The position numbers were made by a program, and so were the translations under genes. This document shows positions 34,992 through 43,351 of a stretch of DNA of 64,000 nucleotides, one piece after another. Origin of the DNA: Leptothermofonsia sp049200465 (GTDB taxonomy: Bacteria > Cyanobacteriota > Cyanobacteriia > Leptolyngbyales > Leptolyngbyaceae); NCBI RefSeq assembly GCF_049200465.1, contig NZ_CP120836.1:4402001-4466000 (forward strand), written 5' to 3'. The notes under the pieces are model-generated. The model was not told the origin of the DNA, searched no databases, and was given only the letters and a program-made list of their open reading frames with translations. Each line of letters opens with the position of its first letter. The first letter of the stretch is position 1.

Positions 34992-35480
34992 TGGATTTCA
35001 AAAGCTCCCTTATACAGATTGTGACCGTGTTAAATCTGACCAGAGTGTCACCTGGCAACCTTCATTAAAGCCTTCTTCTATCAGAAGAAGACATTTTATG
35101 AACCCGAACAGTGACGGCACGGGGTCAACCAGTTCAATATTCAGGTTAAAACGATTCGGTTCTACCACTCGTTTTATTAAAAAGTATGTAGAGCCCAACC
35201 GCTCGATTTATCGTCAGATCATAGAGGAAAGGGGGGACATTGCTGAGAAGTTGTAAAGGTTTTGTTACAAATTGGAGGAGGGAATCAGGGGGTGGGGAAT
35301 GGGGAGGTAGGGGATGGGGAGGTAGTGTGATGGGGTGGATGGGTGGATGAGTTTTGAGCGCTGAGGACTGACCCCTATTCCCTACCCCTTACCTCCTGAT
35401 CCCCTATCCCTACCTCCCCTTATCCCCTGTCCCCCATACCTTGTACCCTTGTACCCTGTACCTTCCTTCACTTCATCCCT
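34992..35480. promoter_or_regulatory. Divergent control region apcE / methyltransferase with leader hairpin
   Basis: This 489-base spacer holds the apcE 5' leader on the minus strand. A perfect hairpin, CTTCTTCT (35072-35079) with AGAAGAAG (35083-35090), lies about 85 nt upstream of the apcE ATG and could stabilise or regulate its long leader. From about 35270 to 35470 it becomes a G-rich then C-rich low-complexity inverted repeat. I could not assign promoter boxes with confidence. Confidence 0.45.
35270..35470. repeat. Low-complexity purine/pyrimidine inverted repeat
   Basis: A G-rich run of GGGGAGGTAGGGGATGGGG type (35285-35330) is mirrored by a C-rich run with CCCTATCCCTACCTCCCC (35380-35430). 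They are separated by a GATGGGTGGATGAG and STRR-like GAGTTTTGAG segment. The two arms could pair into a long imperfect hairpin just before the methyltransferase ATG at 35481. Confidence 0.5.
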
Positions 35481-36680
35481 ATGACTAACGCTCAGACTGT
35501 TAGTGCTGCTGTTGCAAAACTTTACGATACCTATCCGTTTCCCCCAGAGCCTCTCCTGGATGAACCTCCTCCAGGGTACAACTGGCGCTGGAACTGGCAG
35601 GCGGCTTACAGTTTTTGTACTGGGCGGATGCCTGCAAAACAGGTGATTCGGATTCTGGATGCGGGTTGCGGTACCGGAGTGGGAACCGAGTATCTGGTGC
35701 ATCTCAATCCCCAGGCGCAGGTGGTTGGCATTGATTTAAGTTCAGGTGCCTTGGAGGTGGCAAGGGAGCGGTGCCGTCGCTCTGGAGCTGATCGGGTTGA
35801 GTTTCATCACCTCAGTTTGTATGAGGTTGACCAGCTTGCGGGAGAGTTTGATCTGATTAATTGTGTGGGAGTGCTGCACCACCTGCCTGAACCGATTCGG
35901 GGAATTCAAGCGCTGGCTGCCAAACTGGCACCCGGTGGGCTGCTGCATATTTTTGTCTATGCCGAACTGGGGCGGTGGGAAATTAAGCTGATGCAGGAGG
36001 CGATCGCCCTTCTCCAGGGAGATAAGCGAGGGGACTACCAGGATGGGGTGAAAGTGGGGCGGCAAATTTTTGCTGCGCTACCTGAAACCAATCGTCTGGT
36101 GAAGCGGGAGAAGGAGCGGTGGTCGCTGGAGAACCATCGGGATGAATGCTTTGCCGATATGTATGTCCATCCCCAGGAAATTGACTACACCATCGATACC
36201 CTGTTTGAGTTAATTGAGGCATCTGGGCTGAAGTTTCTGGGTTTCTCCAATCCTCAATCCTGGGAGTTGGAGCCATTACTGGGTAAAGAACCTGAGCTGA
36301 TGGCACGGGTCGAAGGATTGAGCGATCGCCAGCGCTATCGGCTCGTTGAACTTCTCAATTCTGAAAACATTACCCACTACGAATTCTTCCTGGGACGTCC
36401 CCCTCTCCCCCACCACGATTGGGCCCTTGATGAAGATCTGTTAACAGCCATCCCGGATCGAAATCCCTGTATGAATGGCTGGCCTAGTCAATGCCTACTC
36501 AACGAAGACTATCAGGTAGTCAATCTTTCCCCAGAAATGTTTCAGTTTCTTCAAGCTTGCGACGCCAATTCAGAGCGGAAGACAGTTCAGGATCTCCTGG
36601 CAACCATCCCGCTAGAGCTGGCCTCTGTCAGAGAATTACTGACTCAGCGAATGATTATTTTGACTCCAGGTTCACGTTAA
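35481..36680 (+). CDS. Class I SAM-dependent methyltransferase
   Basis: A 399-residue protein. The AdoMet-binding domain (about 55-180) has motif I RILDAGCGTGVGTEYL, acidic motif II VVGIDLS, and FDLINCVGVLHHLPEP. The family N-terminus (VAKLYDTYPFPPEPLLDEPPPGYNWRWNW) and the long C-terminal region (about 200-399) match a cyanobacterial methyltransferase family often labelled class I SAM-dependent methyltransferase. The substrate is unknown. It is divergent from apcE. Confidence 0.82.
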   Translation: MTNAQTVSAAVAKLYDTYPFPPEPLLDEPPPGYNWRWNWQAAYSFCTGRMPAKQVIRILDAGCGTGVGTEYLVHLNPQAQVVGIDLSSGALEVARERCRRSGADRVEFHHLSLYEVDQLAGEFDLINCVGVLHHLPEPIRGIQALAAKLAPGGLLHIFVYAELGRWEIKLMQEAIALLQGDKRGDYQDGVKVGRQIFAALPETNRLVKREKERWSLENHRDECFADMYVHPQEIDYTIDTLFELIEASGLKFLGFSNPQSWELEPLLGKEPELMARVEGLSDRQRYRLVELLNSENITHYEFFLGRPPLPHHDWALDEDLLTAIPDRNPCMNGWPSQCLLNEDYQVVNLSPEMFQFLQACDANSERKTVQDLLATIPLELASVRELLTQRMIILTPGSR

Positions 36681-36739
36681 GTATTATTACTCTCTGCGTG
36701 ATATGATCTTCATGGTCTGAAGCATGCGCGGTAGCTCAA

Positions 36740-36758
36740 GGATTCAAATACTGAATCC
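36740..36758. promoter_or_regulatory. Small hairpin upstream of the atp operon
   Basis: GGATTCA (36740-36746) and TGAATCC (36752-36758) form a perfect 7-bp stem with the loop AATAC in the 132-bp spacer before atp1. No U-tract follows, so a leader or processing role is more likely than termination. Confidence 0.4.
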
Positions 36759-36812
36759 AGGTTAATCGCGGCTTAAGGGTGTGAGCCTTCGCTTTCTAAA
36801 CCACTGTCTGTT

Positions 36813-37217
36813 ATGAGCGACCTGTCACAGTCCAACACTCCCTCTGGGAAGACAAGCGCCTCGATGCTGGAGTTCTATCAACTCCAGCAAGAGTTGCTAA
36901 TGATCACACTGGCATTGACCGGGATAATCTTCTTGTTTGTCTGGATTTTTTACTCACTCAACATCGCTCTGAATTATTTATTAGGAGCGTGCACAGGTGT
37001 GGTTTACTTGAAAGTGTTGGCTAGAAACGTCGAGCGTCTGGGTCAGGATCGTAAACGAATCGGTAAATCCCATCTAGCAATTTTTATTGGGTTGATTATA
37101 GTGGCAACTCAGTGGAATCAGCTACATGTGATGCCGGTTTTTTTAGGATTTCTTACCTATAAAGGAACGCTCCTCATCTATATGTTTCGTAGCCTGATGC
37201 CGCCTGACTCGCGCTAG
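36813..37217 (+). CDS. atp1: ATP synthase protein I
   Basis: A 134-residue small membrane protein with four hydrophobic segments, among them LLMITLALTGIIFLFVWIFYSLN and SHLAIFIGLIIVATQW. It is the first gene of the atp operon, where atp1 (UncI) normally sits. It helps assemble the c-ring and is not part of the finished enzyme. The next gene starts 58 bp downstream. Confidence 0.88.
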   Translation: MSDLSQSNTPSGKTSASMLEFYQLQQELLMITLALTGIIFLFVWIFYSLNIALNYLLGACTGVVYLKVLARNVERLGQDRKRIGKSHLAIFIGLIIVATQWNQLHVMPVFLGFLTYKGTLLIYMFRSLMPPDSR

Positions 37218-37275
37218 TCGGGCAGTGCCAGGATTTAACGCTCCTTAAACCTTTGGGGAAACCGCTCAGAGTCCA

Positions 37276-38025
37276 ATGTTAAGTTTTCTCGCTACTCCCA
37301 TACTTCCGCTTGCCAGTCTGGAGGTAGGGCATCACTTTTACTGGCAAATTGGCGGTCTCAAAGTCCACGGGCAAGTTTTTATTGTTTCGTGGATTGTGAT
37401 TGGCATTCTGTTGATCGCCTCTCTCCTGGCAACTCGAAATATCCAGCGAATTCCATCAGGCATGCAAAATTTGATGGAGTACGCGCTGGAATTTGTGCGG
37501 GAGATTGCTAAAAACCAACTGGGGGAGAAGGAATATCGCCCCTGGTTGCCATTTATTGGCACTCTGTTTTTATTCATCTTTGTTTCTAACTGGTCAGGTG
37601 CGCTGGTTCCCTGGAAGCTGATTAAGCTCCCAGAAGGGGAACTGGCAGCCCCAACCAACGATATCAACACGACGGTGGCACTCGCTTTACTGGTATCGCT
37701 GGCGTATTTCTACGCAGGTTTCAGTAAGAAAGGGCTTGGCTACTTTGCAAAGTATATTCAGCCAACTCCCGTCCTTTTGCCCATCGCCATCTTGGAAGAC
37801 TTCACCAAACCCCTTTCACTCAGCTTCCGTTTGTTTGGAAACATCCTGGCGGATGAACTAGTGGTCGCGGTTTTAGTCCTTCTGGTGCCTCTGTTTGTTC
37901 CCCTGCCAGTGATGCTGCTGGGTCTGTTTACAAGTGCCATTCAGGCGCTGGTATTTTCGACCCTGGCGGGTGCCTACATTCACGAAGCGCTTGAAGGGCA
38001 TGGAGAAGAGCATGAGGAGCACTAG
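37276..38025 (+). CDS. atpI: ATP synthase F0 subunit a
   Basis: A 249-residue proton-channel subunit of the thylakoid F0 sector. The essential Arg lies in KPLSLSFRLFGNILADELVV, and the C-terminal helix is MLLGLFTSAIQALVFSTLAGAYI. Protons enter and leave the c-ring through this subunit. The usual N-terminal histidine-rich start is replaced by SLEVGHHFYWQIGG. It is followed by an intercistronic inverted repeat before atpH. Confidence 0.95.
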   Translation: MLSFLATPILPLASLEVGHHFYWQIGGLKVHGQVFIVSWIVIGILLIASLLATRNIQRIPSGMQNLMEYALEFVREIAKNQLGEKEYRPWLPFIGTLFLFIFVSNWSGALVPWKLIKLPEGELAAPTNDINTTVALALLVSLAYFYAGFSKKGLGYFAKYIQPTPVLLPIAILEDFTKPLSLSFRLFGNILADELVVAVLVLLVPLFVPLPVMLLGLFTSAIQALVFSTLAGAYIHEALEGHGEEHEEH

Positions 38026-38032
38026 TCCTCAG

Positions 38033-38112
38033 GAGTTTTGAGTTGTGAGTTCTAAGGTTTTGAGTCAGCCAAAGTTCAACTCAAAAGTTCAATTCAAAAT
38101 TCAAAACTCAAA
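38033..38112. repeat. Heptamer-type inverted repeat between atpI and atpH
   Basis: GAGTTTTGAGTTGTGAGTT and GGTTTTGAGT (38033-38066) are mirrored by CAACTCAAAAG, TTCAATTCAAAATTC and AAAACTC (38076-38110). The units are variants of the heptamer ACTCAAA. The arms can pair into a hairpin on the mRNA between the a and c subunit genes. Confidence 0.6.
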
Positions 38113-38166
38113 GTTGGCAACTCGTTTCTTAGTCCGTTTGTTTTGTTCATTAGAGGGAAAATTATC

Positions 38167-38412
38167 ATGGATCCATTAGTTTCTGCTGCTTCTGTTCTGG
38201 CTGCTGCTCTGGCAATTGGTCTGGCAGCAATCGGTCCGGGTATTGGTCAGGGAAATGCTTCCGGTTCTGCCGTTGAAGGGATTGCTCGTCAGCCTGAAGC
38301 AGAAGGCAAGATTCGCGGTACCTTGCTGCTGACTCTGGCGTTCATGGAGTCCCTCACCATCTATGGTCTGGTGATTGCTCTGGTGCTTCTGTTCGCCAAT
38401 CCCTTCTCGTAG
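38167..38412 (+). CDS. atpH: ATP synthase F0 subunit c
   Basis: An 81-residue hairpin of two membrane helices with the polar loop ARQPEAEGKIRG and the proton-carrying Glu61 in LLTLAFMESLTIYGLV. It forms the rotor ring of F0. The start at ATG 38167 gives the universal MDPLVSAASVLAAALA; the frame extends 8 codons upstream but GAGGGAAAA lies just before 38167. A 176-bp low-complexity spacer follows. Confidence 0.97.
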   Translation: MDPLVSAASVLAAALAIGLAAIGPGIGQGNASGSAVEGIARQPEAEGKIRGTLLLTLAFMESLTIYGLVIALVLLFANPFS

Positions 38413-38588
38413 GTAATCAAGGATAGGGAAATAGATGGTAGAGGGTGATTGGTGGTCAACGATGGGAGTTTGAATTGCAATCGCTGGTTGCTTCCTGTGG
38501 CCCGTCACCAATTACCCCTTACCCCTTTCTCTAGACGTTTAATCCATTTGCTCTAGCCAGATTACCTTCTACTGAAAGTCAGCAAGCA

Positions 38589-39017
38589 ATGTTTGATTTT
38601 GATGCCACCCTGCCTTTGATGGCAGTTCAATTTCTACTCCTGACCGCCATCATGAATGTGGTTTTCTATAAGCCATTGATGAAGGCGATTGAGGATCGAA
38701 GCGAGTATATCCGGGCAAACGAAGCTGAGGCGCGAGAACGTCTGGCAAAGGCGGAAGCTCTGGCGCAGCAGTACCAGAAAGAGCTGGCGGAAACTCGTAA
38801 GCAATACCAGGCGACGATCGCTGCGGCTCAGGCAGATGCCCAGAAGCTTTCTGCTCAGAAAATTGCCGAAGCTCAGCAGGAAGCTCAGGCTCAGCGGGAG
38901 CAAGCTCAACGAGAGCTAGACCAGCAAAAGCAGGAAGCGATGAAAGCCTTAGAGCAACAGGTCGAATCCTTAAGTCGCCAAATTATAGACAAGCTTTTAG
39001 CGGGTGTTTCGTTGTAA
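38589..39017 (+). CDS. atpG: ATP synthase F0 subunit b'
   Basis: A 142-residue stator subunit. One N-terminal membrane helix (LPLMAVQFLLLTAIMNVVFYKPL) is followed by a long charged coiled coil rich in Ala, Gln and Glu ending SRQIIDKLLAGVSL. b' pairs with b to form the peripheral stalk in phototrophs. There is a 100-bp gap to atpF. Confidence 0.92.
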   Translation: MFDFDATLPLMAVQFLLLTAIMNVVFYKPLMKAIEDRSEYIRANEAEARERLAKAEALAQQYQKELAETRKQYQATIAAAQADAQKLSAQKIAEAQQEAQAQREQAQRELDQQKQEAMKALEQQVESLSRQIIDKLLAGVSL

Positions 39018-39117
39018 GGGATGAGGCATTTGGGATGAGTGGTTGCAGTTGAAACGCTTTAATCAGTGCTACTAATCTCTTTTCCCACCCGACACCTAAA
39101 CAAAGAAGAGCGCAGTT

Positions 39118-39693
39118 GTGGACATCGGAAATATGGGAATTTTTTTAAAGTTCGCGCTGGGGGTTCACCTGCTCGGTACCGAAGCGGCAGAAGCATCGGA
39201 GGGCAGTGGCTTTGGTCTCAACCTGGATATATTGGAGACCAATATTATTAACCTTGCGATTGTTATCGGAATTCTAATCTACTTTGGTCGAGGCTTTTTG
39301 GGTAAGGTTTTGGGCGATCGACGCTCAACCATTGAGGCCGCCATCCGGGAAGCGGAAAAACGTAAAAAAGATGCCGCAGCGGCCCTGGCAGATGAGCAAC
39401 AGAAACTAGCGCAGGCTCAAACGGAAGCGGCCAAGATTCGGGCATCGGCTGAAGAAGCAGCAAAGGCAGCCACAGCTGCGATTCTGTCAAAAGCAGAAGA
39501 AGACATTCGCCGGATGCGCGAAAATGCTTCTCAAGATTTGGACAGAGAGCAGGAGCGAGTGATTCGAGAATTGCGGCAACGGGTGGTTGCCCTCGCTCTT
39601 CAAAAAGCCGAGTCGGAGCTCTCTTCCCGGCTAGACCCAGCGAAACAGCAAGAACTGGTTGATCGCAGCGTTTCACTCATAGGAGGCTCCTGA
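39118..39693 (+). CDS. atpF: ATP synthase F0 subunit b
   Basis: A 191-residue stator subunit. It has a short cleavable-type N-terminus (MDIGNMGIFLKFALGVHLLGTEAAEASEG), a membrane helix (NIINLAIVIGILIYFGRGFLGKVLGDRR) and a long coiled coil. The start is read as GTG 39118; ATG 39133 is an alternative. Its TGA overlaps the atpD ATG (TGATG), and AGGAGG at 39681-39686 serves as the atpD ribosome-binding site, so the two are tightly coupled. Confidence 0.93.
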   Translation: MDIGNMGIFLKFALGVHLLGTEAAEASEGSGFGLNLDILETNIINLAIVIGILIYFGRGFLGKVLGDRRSTIEAAIREAEKRKKDAAAALADEQQKLAQAQTEAAKIRASAEEAAKAATAAILSKAEEDIRRMRENASQDLDREQERVIRELRQRVVALALQKAESELSSRLDPAKQQELVDRSVSLIGGS

Positions 39694-40250
39694 TGAAAGA
39701 AGGTGGAATTGCATCGAGGATTGCAGATCCCTATGCAGAAGCGCTCATTTCACTGGCAAAAGACCAGAATCTGACCGACCAGTTTGGCGAAGATGTGAGT
39801 GGATTGCTGAGTCTGGTAGAAGAATCAGATCAACTTCGCTTATTTCTGGCAAGCCCGATTGTCGATTCGGAGGACAAGAAAGTTGTCCTTCAGCAAATCC
39901 TCGGCGAGCAGATTCATCCTCTGATGAATAATTTCCTGAAACTGCTGATTGATAATCGTCGGATTGCTTTTCTGCCGGAAATTTGCCAGCGGTATCTGGC
40001 GCTGTTGCGAGAACTGAAGCAAGCCGTTCTGGCAGAAGTCACATCCGTCATTGAGCTAACGGAAGAACAGAAACAGACTGTGCGAGATAAAGTGAAGCAA
40101 CTGACGGGGGCCAGTGAAGTTGAACTAGAAACTCGACTTGACCCCTCCCTCATAGGCGGAGTTGTAATTCAGGTCGGTTCACAAATTTATGACCTGAGCC
40201 TGCGCGGGCAACTGCGGCGACTCTCCCTGCAACTCAACAGCACAGTTTAA
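39693..40250 (+). CDS. atpD: ATP synthase F1 subunit delta
   Basis: A 185-residue OSCP-type subunit linking the stator to the alpha3beta3 head. It has the N-terminal helical domain (ASRIADPYAEALISLAKDQN) and the family C-terminal signature ETRLDPSLIGGVVIQVGSQIYDLSLRGQLRRLS. It overlaps atpF by one base. It is followed by a heptamer-type inverted repeat before atpA. Confidence 0.94.
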   Translation: MKEGGIASRIADPYAEALISLAKDQNLTDQFGEDVSGLLSLVEESDQLRLFLASPIVDSEDKKVVLQQILGEQIHPLMNNFLKLLIDNRRIAFLPEICQRYLALLRELKQAVLAEVTSVIELTEEQKQTVRDKVKQLTGASEVELETRLDPSLIGGVVIQVGSQIYDLSLRGQLRRLSLQLNSTV

Positions 40251-40251
40251 A

Positions 40252-40333
40252 AGTTATGAGTTTTGAGTTATGAGGTTTGAGTTGGTTCATGAACTCATAA
40301 TTCAAAATTCAAAATTCAAACCTTAAAACTCAA
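40252..40333. repeat. Heptamer-type inverted repeat between atpD and atpA
   Basis: AGTTATGAGTTTTGAGTTATGAG and GTTTGAGTT (40252-40282) are mirrored by GAACTCATAATTC, AAAATTCAAAATTCAAACC and AAAACTCAA (40291-40333) around a GGTTCATGAAC centre. It can form a long mRNA hairpin between the delta and alpha genes. Confidence 0.6.
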
Positions 40334-40357
40334 CACACCCTCAAGAGAGCAACTCCC

Positions 40358-41875
40358 ATGGTAAGTATCAAGCCCAATGAAATTAGCGATATTATTCGCA
40401 AGCAGATTGAGCAGTACGATCGCACGGTTAAAGTTTCTAACGTTGGTACCGTGTTGAGCGTTGGCGACGGTATCGCCCGCATCTATGGCCTGGATAAGGT
40501 GATGGCGAGCGAACTGTTGGAGTTTGAAGATGGCACGGTGGGTATCGCCCTTAACCTGGAAGAAGACAACGTTGGTGCGGTATTGATGGGCGAAGGTCTG
40601 GGGATTGAAGAAGGCAGTGCTGTGACCGCAACGGGCAGGGTTGCTCAGGTTCCCGTGGGTGAAGCCATGATTGGACGAGTTGTCGATGCGCTGGCCCGCC
40701 CAATTGATGACAAGGGCGAGATTCAAGCCTCCGAAACTCGCCTGTTAGAATCGCCCGCCCCTGGCATCATTGAGCGGAAGTCTGTGTATGAGCCGCTACA
40801 AACCGGGATTACCGCTATTGACTCCATGATTCCCATCGGTCGGGGGCAGCGTGAGTTGATCATTGGCGACCGTCAAACAGGTAAAACGGCGATCGCTGTA
40901 GACACCATCCTGAATCAGAAAGAAGAGAATGTGATTTGTGTGTATGTGGCGATTGGACAGAAAGCTTCAACGGTTGCCAACGTCGTCAACGTACTGACTG
41001 AAAACGGCGCAATGGATTACACCATTGTGGTTGCCGCCAACGCCAACGACCCTGCTGCCCTGCAATACCTGGCCCCTTACACGGGTGCCAGCCTGGCTGA
41101 GTACTTCATGTACAAAGGGCGGCATACCCTGGTGATTTACGATGACCTGTCAAAGCAGGCTCAAGCCTATCGCCAAATGTCCCTCTTGCTGCGTCGTCCG
41201 CCCGGTCGGGAAGCTTACCCTGGCGACGTTTTCTATCTCCACTCTCGCTTGCTAGAGCGGGCTGCTAAACTCAGTCCCGAACTGGGGGAGGGCAGCATGA
41301 CTGCACTGCCCATTGTAGAAACCCAGGCCGGTGACGTTTCGGCGTACATTCCCACCAACGTTATTTCTATTACCGATGGTCAGATCTTTCTATCATCTGA
41401 CCTGTTCAATGCTGGAATTCGTCCGGCGGTCAACCCCGGTATTTCCGTATCACGGGTCGGTTCTGCGGCTCAAACCAAAGCGATGAAGAAGGTTGCCGGT
41501 AAGGTGAAACTGGAACTCGCTCAGTTTGACGATCTGCAAGCCTTTGCCCAGTTTGCTTCTGACCTGGATCAGGCCACAAAAAACCAACTCGCCCGAGGTC
41601 AGCGTCTGCGCGAAATCTTAAAGCAGCCCCAGTATGCGCCCCTATCAGTCGCCGAACAGGTTGCGGCTATCTATTCCGGGATTAATGGATACCTGGATGA
41701 TATTCCGACTGAAAAAGTTGTGGCTTTTCTCAAAGGGTTCCGTGAGTATCTGAAAACCAGTGCTTCCCGGTATGGGGAAATCATCCGTTCCGAAAAGCAA
41801 CTGACCGAAGAAGCTGAAGGTATCTTGAAGAACGCCATCAGTGAGTACAAGAAAAACTTCTTGGCAACGGTCTAA
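40358..41875 (+). CDS. atpA: ATP synthase F1 subunit alpha
   Basis: A 505-residue nucleotide-binding head subunit with Walker A GDRQTGKTAIAVDT, the crown domain near the N-terminus (VLSVGDGIARIYGLDKVM), and the ATP synthase alpha/beta signature PAVNPGISVSRVGS. Normal length. Beta and epsilon (atpB-atpE) are elsewhere in the genome, as usual in cyanobacteria. Confidence 0.97.
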   Translation: MVSIKPNEISDIIRKQIEQYDRTVKVSNVGTVLSVGDGIARIYGLDKVMASELLEFEDGTVGIALNLEEDNVGAVLMGEGLGIEEGSAVTATGRVAQVPVGEAMIGRVVDALARPIDDKGEIQASETRLLESPAPGIIERKSVYEPLQTGITAIDSMIPIGRGQRELIIGDRQTGKTAIAVDTILNQKEENVICVYVAIGQKASTVANVVNVLTENGAMDYTIVVAANANDPAALQYLAPYTGASLAEYFMYKGRHTLVIYDDLSKQAQAYRQMSLLLRRPPGREAYPGDVFYLHSRLLERAAKLSPELGEGSMTALPIVETQAGDVSAYIPTNVISITDGQIFLSSDLFNAGIRPAVNPGISVSRVGSAAQTKAMKKVAGKVKLELAQFDDLQAFAQFASDLDQATKNQLARGQRLREILKQPQYAPLSVAEQVAAIYSGINGYLDDIPTEKVVAFLKGFREYLKTSASRYGEIIRSEKQLTEEAEGILKNAISEYKKNFLATV

Positions 41876-41893
41876 ATAGGGTTGAGGGTTGTC

Positions 41894-42022
41894 TAGGGCT
41901 TACGCAAGCCTCGGAGGTTTTAACCTGAAACTGCGCCTCTAACCCACATCGCGCTTAAACCTCCGAGGTTTTGGCAAAAGTAAGTCCTGAACTCAAAACT
42001 CAAAACTCAAAACTCAAAACTC
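41894..42022. repeat. MITE-like hairpin plus ACTCAAA heptamer array between atpA and atpC
   Basis: AGGGCTTACGCAAGCC starts an element with the arms CCTCGGAGGTTTTAA (41909-41923) and TTAAACCTCCGAGG (41955-41968), ending AAGTAAGTCCTGA. Directly after it, ACTCAAA is repeated four times in perfect tandem plus a partial copy (41991-42022). The array ends about 10 bases before the atpC start at 42033. Confidence 0.75.
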
Positions 42023-42032
42023 CCTGAAAGTT

Positions 42033-42983
42033 ATGCCAAATCTGAAAAGCATTCGCGATCGCATTCAGTCGGTCAAAAATACTCAGAAAATTACCGAAGC
42101 AATGCGTCTGGTTGCCGCCGCGAAAGTGCGCCGTGCCCAGGAGCAGGTGATTGCAACCCGTCCCTTTGCGGATCGGCTGGCCCAGGTTCTCTATGGGCTA
42201 CAGTCCCGCTTGCGGTTTGAGGAAGCGAACTTACCCCTATTGCGGCGGCGGGATATCAAAAGGGTTGGATTGCTCGTTATTTCGGGCGATCGCGGCCTGT
42301 GCGGTGCCCACAACTCAAACGTGATCCGCCGTGCCGAAAACCGGGCCAAGGAGCTGAAAGCCGATGGTATTGACTACACCTACGTTCTGGTGGGTCGCAA
42401 AGCCATCCAATATTTTGAGCGGCGAAACCAGCCCATCGAAGCAACCTTCACAGGTTTGGAACAGATTCCAACAGCGGCAGATGCTTCTGGGATTGCCGAC
42501 ACATTGTTTGCTCTGTTTCTATCTGAGACGGTTGATAAGGTCGAGCTGGTCTATACCCGATTTGTGTCCTTAATTAGCTCCCGCCCGGTTATCCAGACCC
42601 TGCTTCCCCTCGACCCCCAGGGACTCGAAGATGCAGAAGACGAAATCTTCCGCTTAACAACCCGGGGTGGACAGTTCCAGGTAGAACGGGAAAAGGTTGC
42701 ACCCAGCCAGCCTCAATCCTTCCCTCAGGATATGATCTTTGAACAAGATCCACTGCAAATCCTGGATGCTTTGCTACCGCTGTATCTCAACAACCAGCTT
42801 CTACGGGCAATGCAAGAGTCGGCGGCCAGTGAACTGGCCTCTCGGATGACGGCCATGAGTAATGCCAGCGACAACGCCAAGGAGTTGATCAGTAGCCTCA
42901 CCCTCACCTATAACAAGGCTCGTCAGGCAGCTATCACTCAGGAAATTCTGGAAGTCGTTGGTGGTGCCAATGCTTTGCAGTAA
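42033..42983 (+). CDS. atpC: ATP synthase F1 subunit gamma
   Basis: A 316-residue rotor shaft subunit with N-terminal MPNLKSIRDRIQSVKNTQKITEAMRLVAAAK and C-terminal YNKARQAAITQEILEVVGGANAL. It has the cyanobacterial central insertion (around 195-235) but no pair of regulatory cysteines of the chloroplast type, as is normal for cyanobacteria. The ferredoxin gene starts 26 bp downstream. Confidence 0.96.
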   Translation: MPNLKSIRDRIQSVKNTQKITEAMRLVAAAKVRRAQEQVIATRPFADRLAQVLYGLQSRLRFEEANLPLLRRRDIKRVGLLVISGDRGLCGAHNSNVIRRAENRAKELKADGIDYTYVLVGRKAIQYFERRNQPIEATFTGLEQIPTAADASGIADTLFALFLSETVDKVELVYTRFVSLISSRPVIQTLLPLDPQGLEDAEDEIFRLTTRGGQFQVEREKVAPSQPQSFPQDMIFEQDPLQILDALLPLYLNNQLLRAMQESAASELASRMTAMSNASDNAKELISSLTLTYNKARQAAITQEILEVVGGANALQ

Positions 42984-43009
42984 AAAAAGGTAGTCAAGGG
43001 GCACGCTCT

Positions 43010-43336
43010 ATGTCTCAAACCTATACGGTTGAAATTCACCACCAGGGCACAGTGCATACAATTCAGGTGCCTGCGGATCGCAAGATTTTAGAAGTTGCCG
43101 ATGAAGCGGGCCTTGATTTGCCAAAATCCTGTACTGCAGGAGTATGCACTACCTGTGCCGCCCAGCTTCTGGAAGGGACAGTGGACCAAAGTGATGCCAT
43201 GGGAATTGGTCCCGACTTGAAAAAGCAAGGCTATGCTTTACTTTGTGTTGCCTATCCCTGCTCAGATTTAAAGATTGAGACGGAAAAGGAGGAAACCGTT
43301 TACCAACTTCAGTTTGGGCAGTTTCAACAGAAGTAG
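43010..43336 (+). CDS. Plant-type [2Fe-2S] ferredoxin
   Basis: A 108-residue soluble ferredoxin. The cluster ligands are visible in SCTAGVCTTCAAQL and, after 30-odd residues, LLCVAYPCSD, replacing the usual CxxxxCxxCx(n)C context. The sequence departs from the main photosynthetic ferredoxin (AYRAGACSTCAG), so it is probably one of the minor ferredoxin paralogues with a specialised electron-transfer partner. It lies 26 bp after atpC and 15 bp before the next small gene, so it may be read through from the atp operon. Confidence 0.87.
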   Translation: MSQTYTVEIHHQGTVHTIQVPADRKILEVADEAGLDLPKSCTAGVCTTCAAQLLEGTVDQSDAMGIGPDLKKQGYALLCVAYPCSDLKIETEKEETVYQLQFGQFQQK

Positions 43337-43351
43337 CAGGCAAGAGAAACT

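Noticed and set aside
36720..36780. Possible tRNA before atp1 (GCGCGGTAGCTCAAGGATTC)
   Set aside because: The start resembles a D-arm, but there is no anticodon arm, T-arm or acceptor pairing.
41991..42022. Heptamer array considered as CRISPR or operator
   Set aside because: Units are 7 bp with no spacers; this fits STRR-type repeats.
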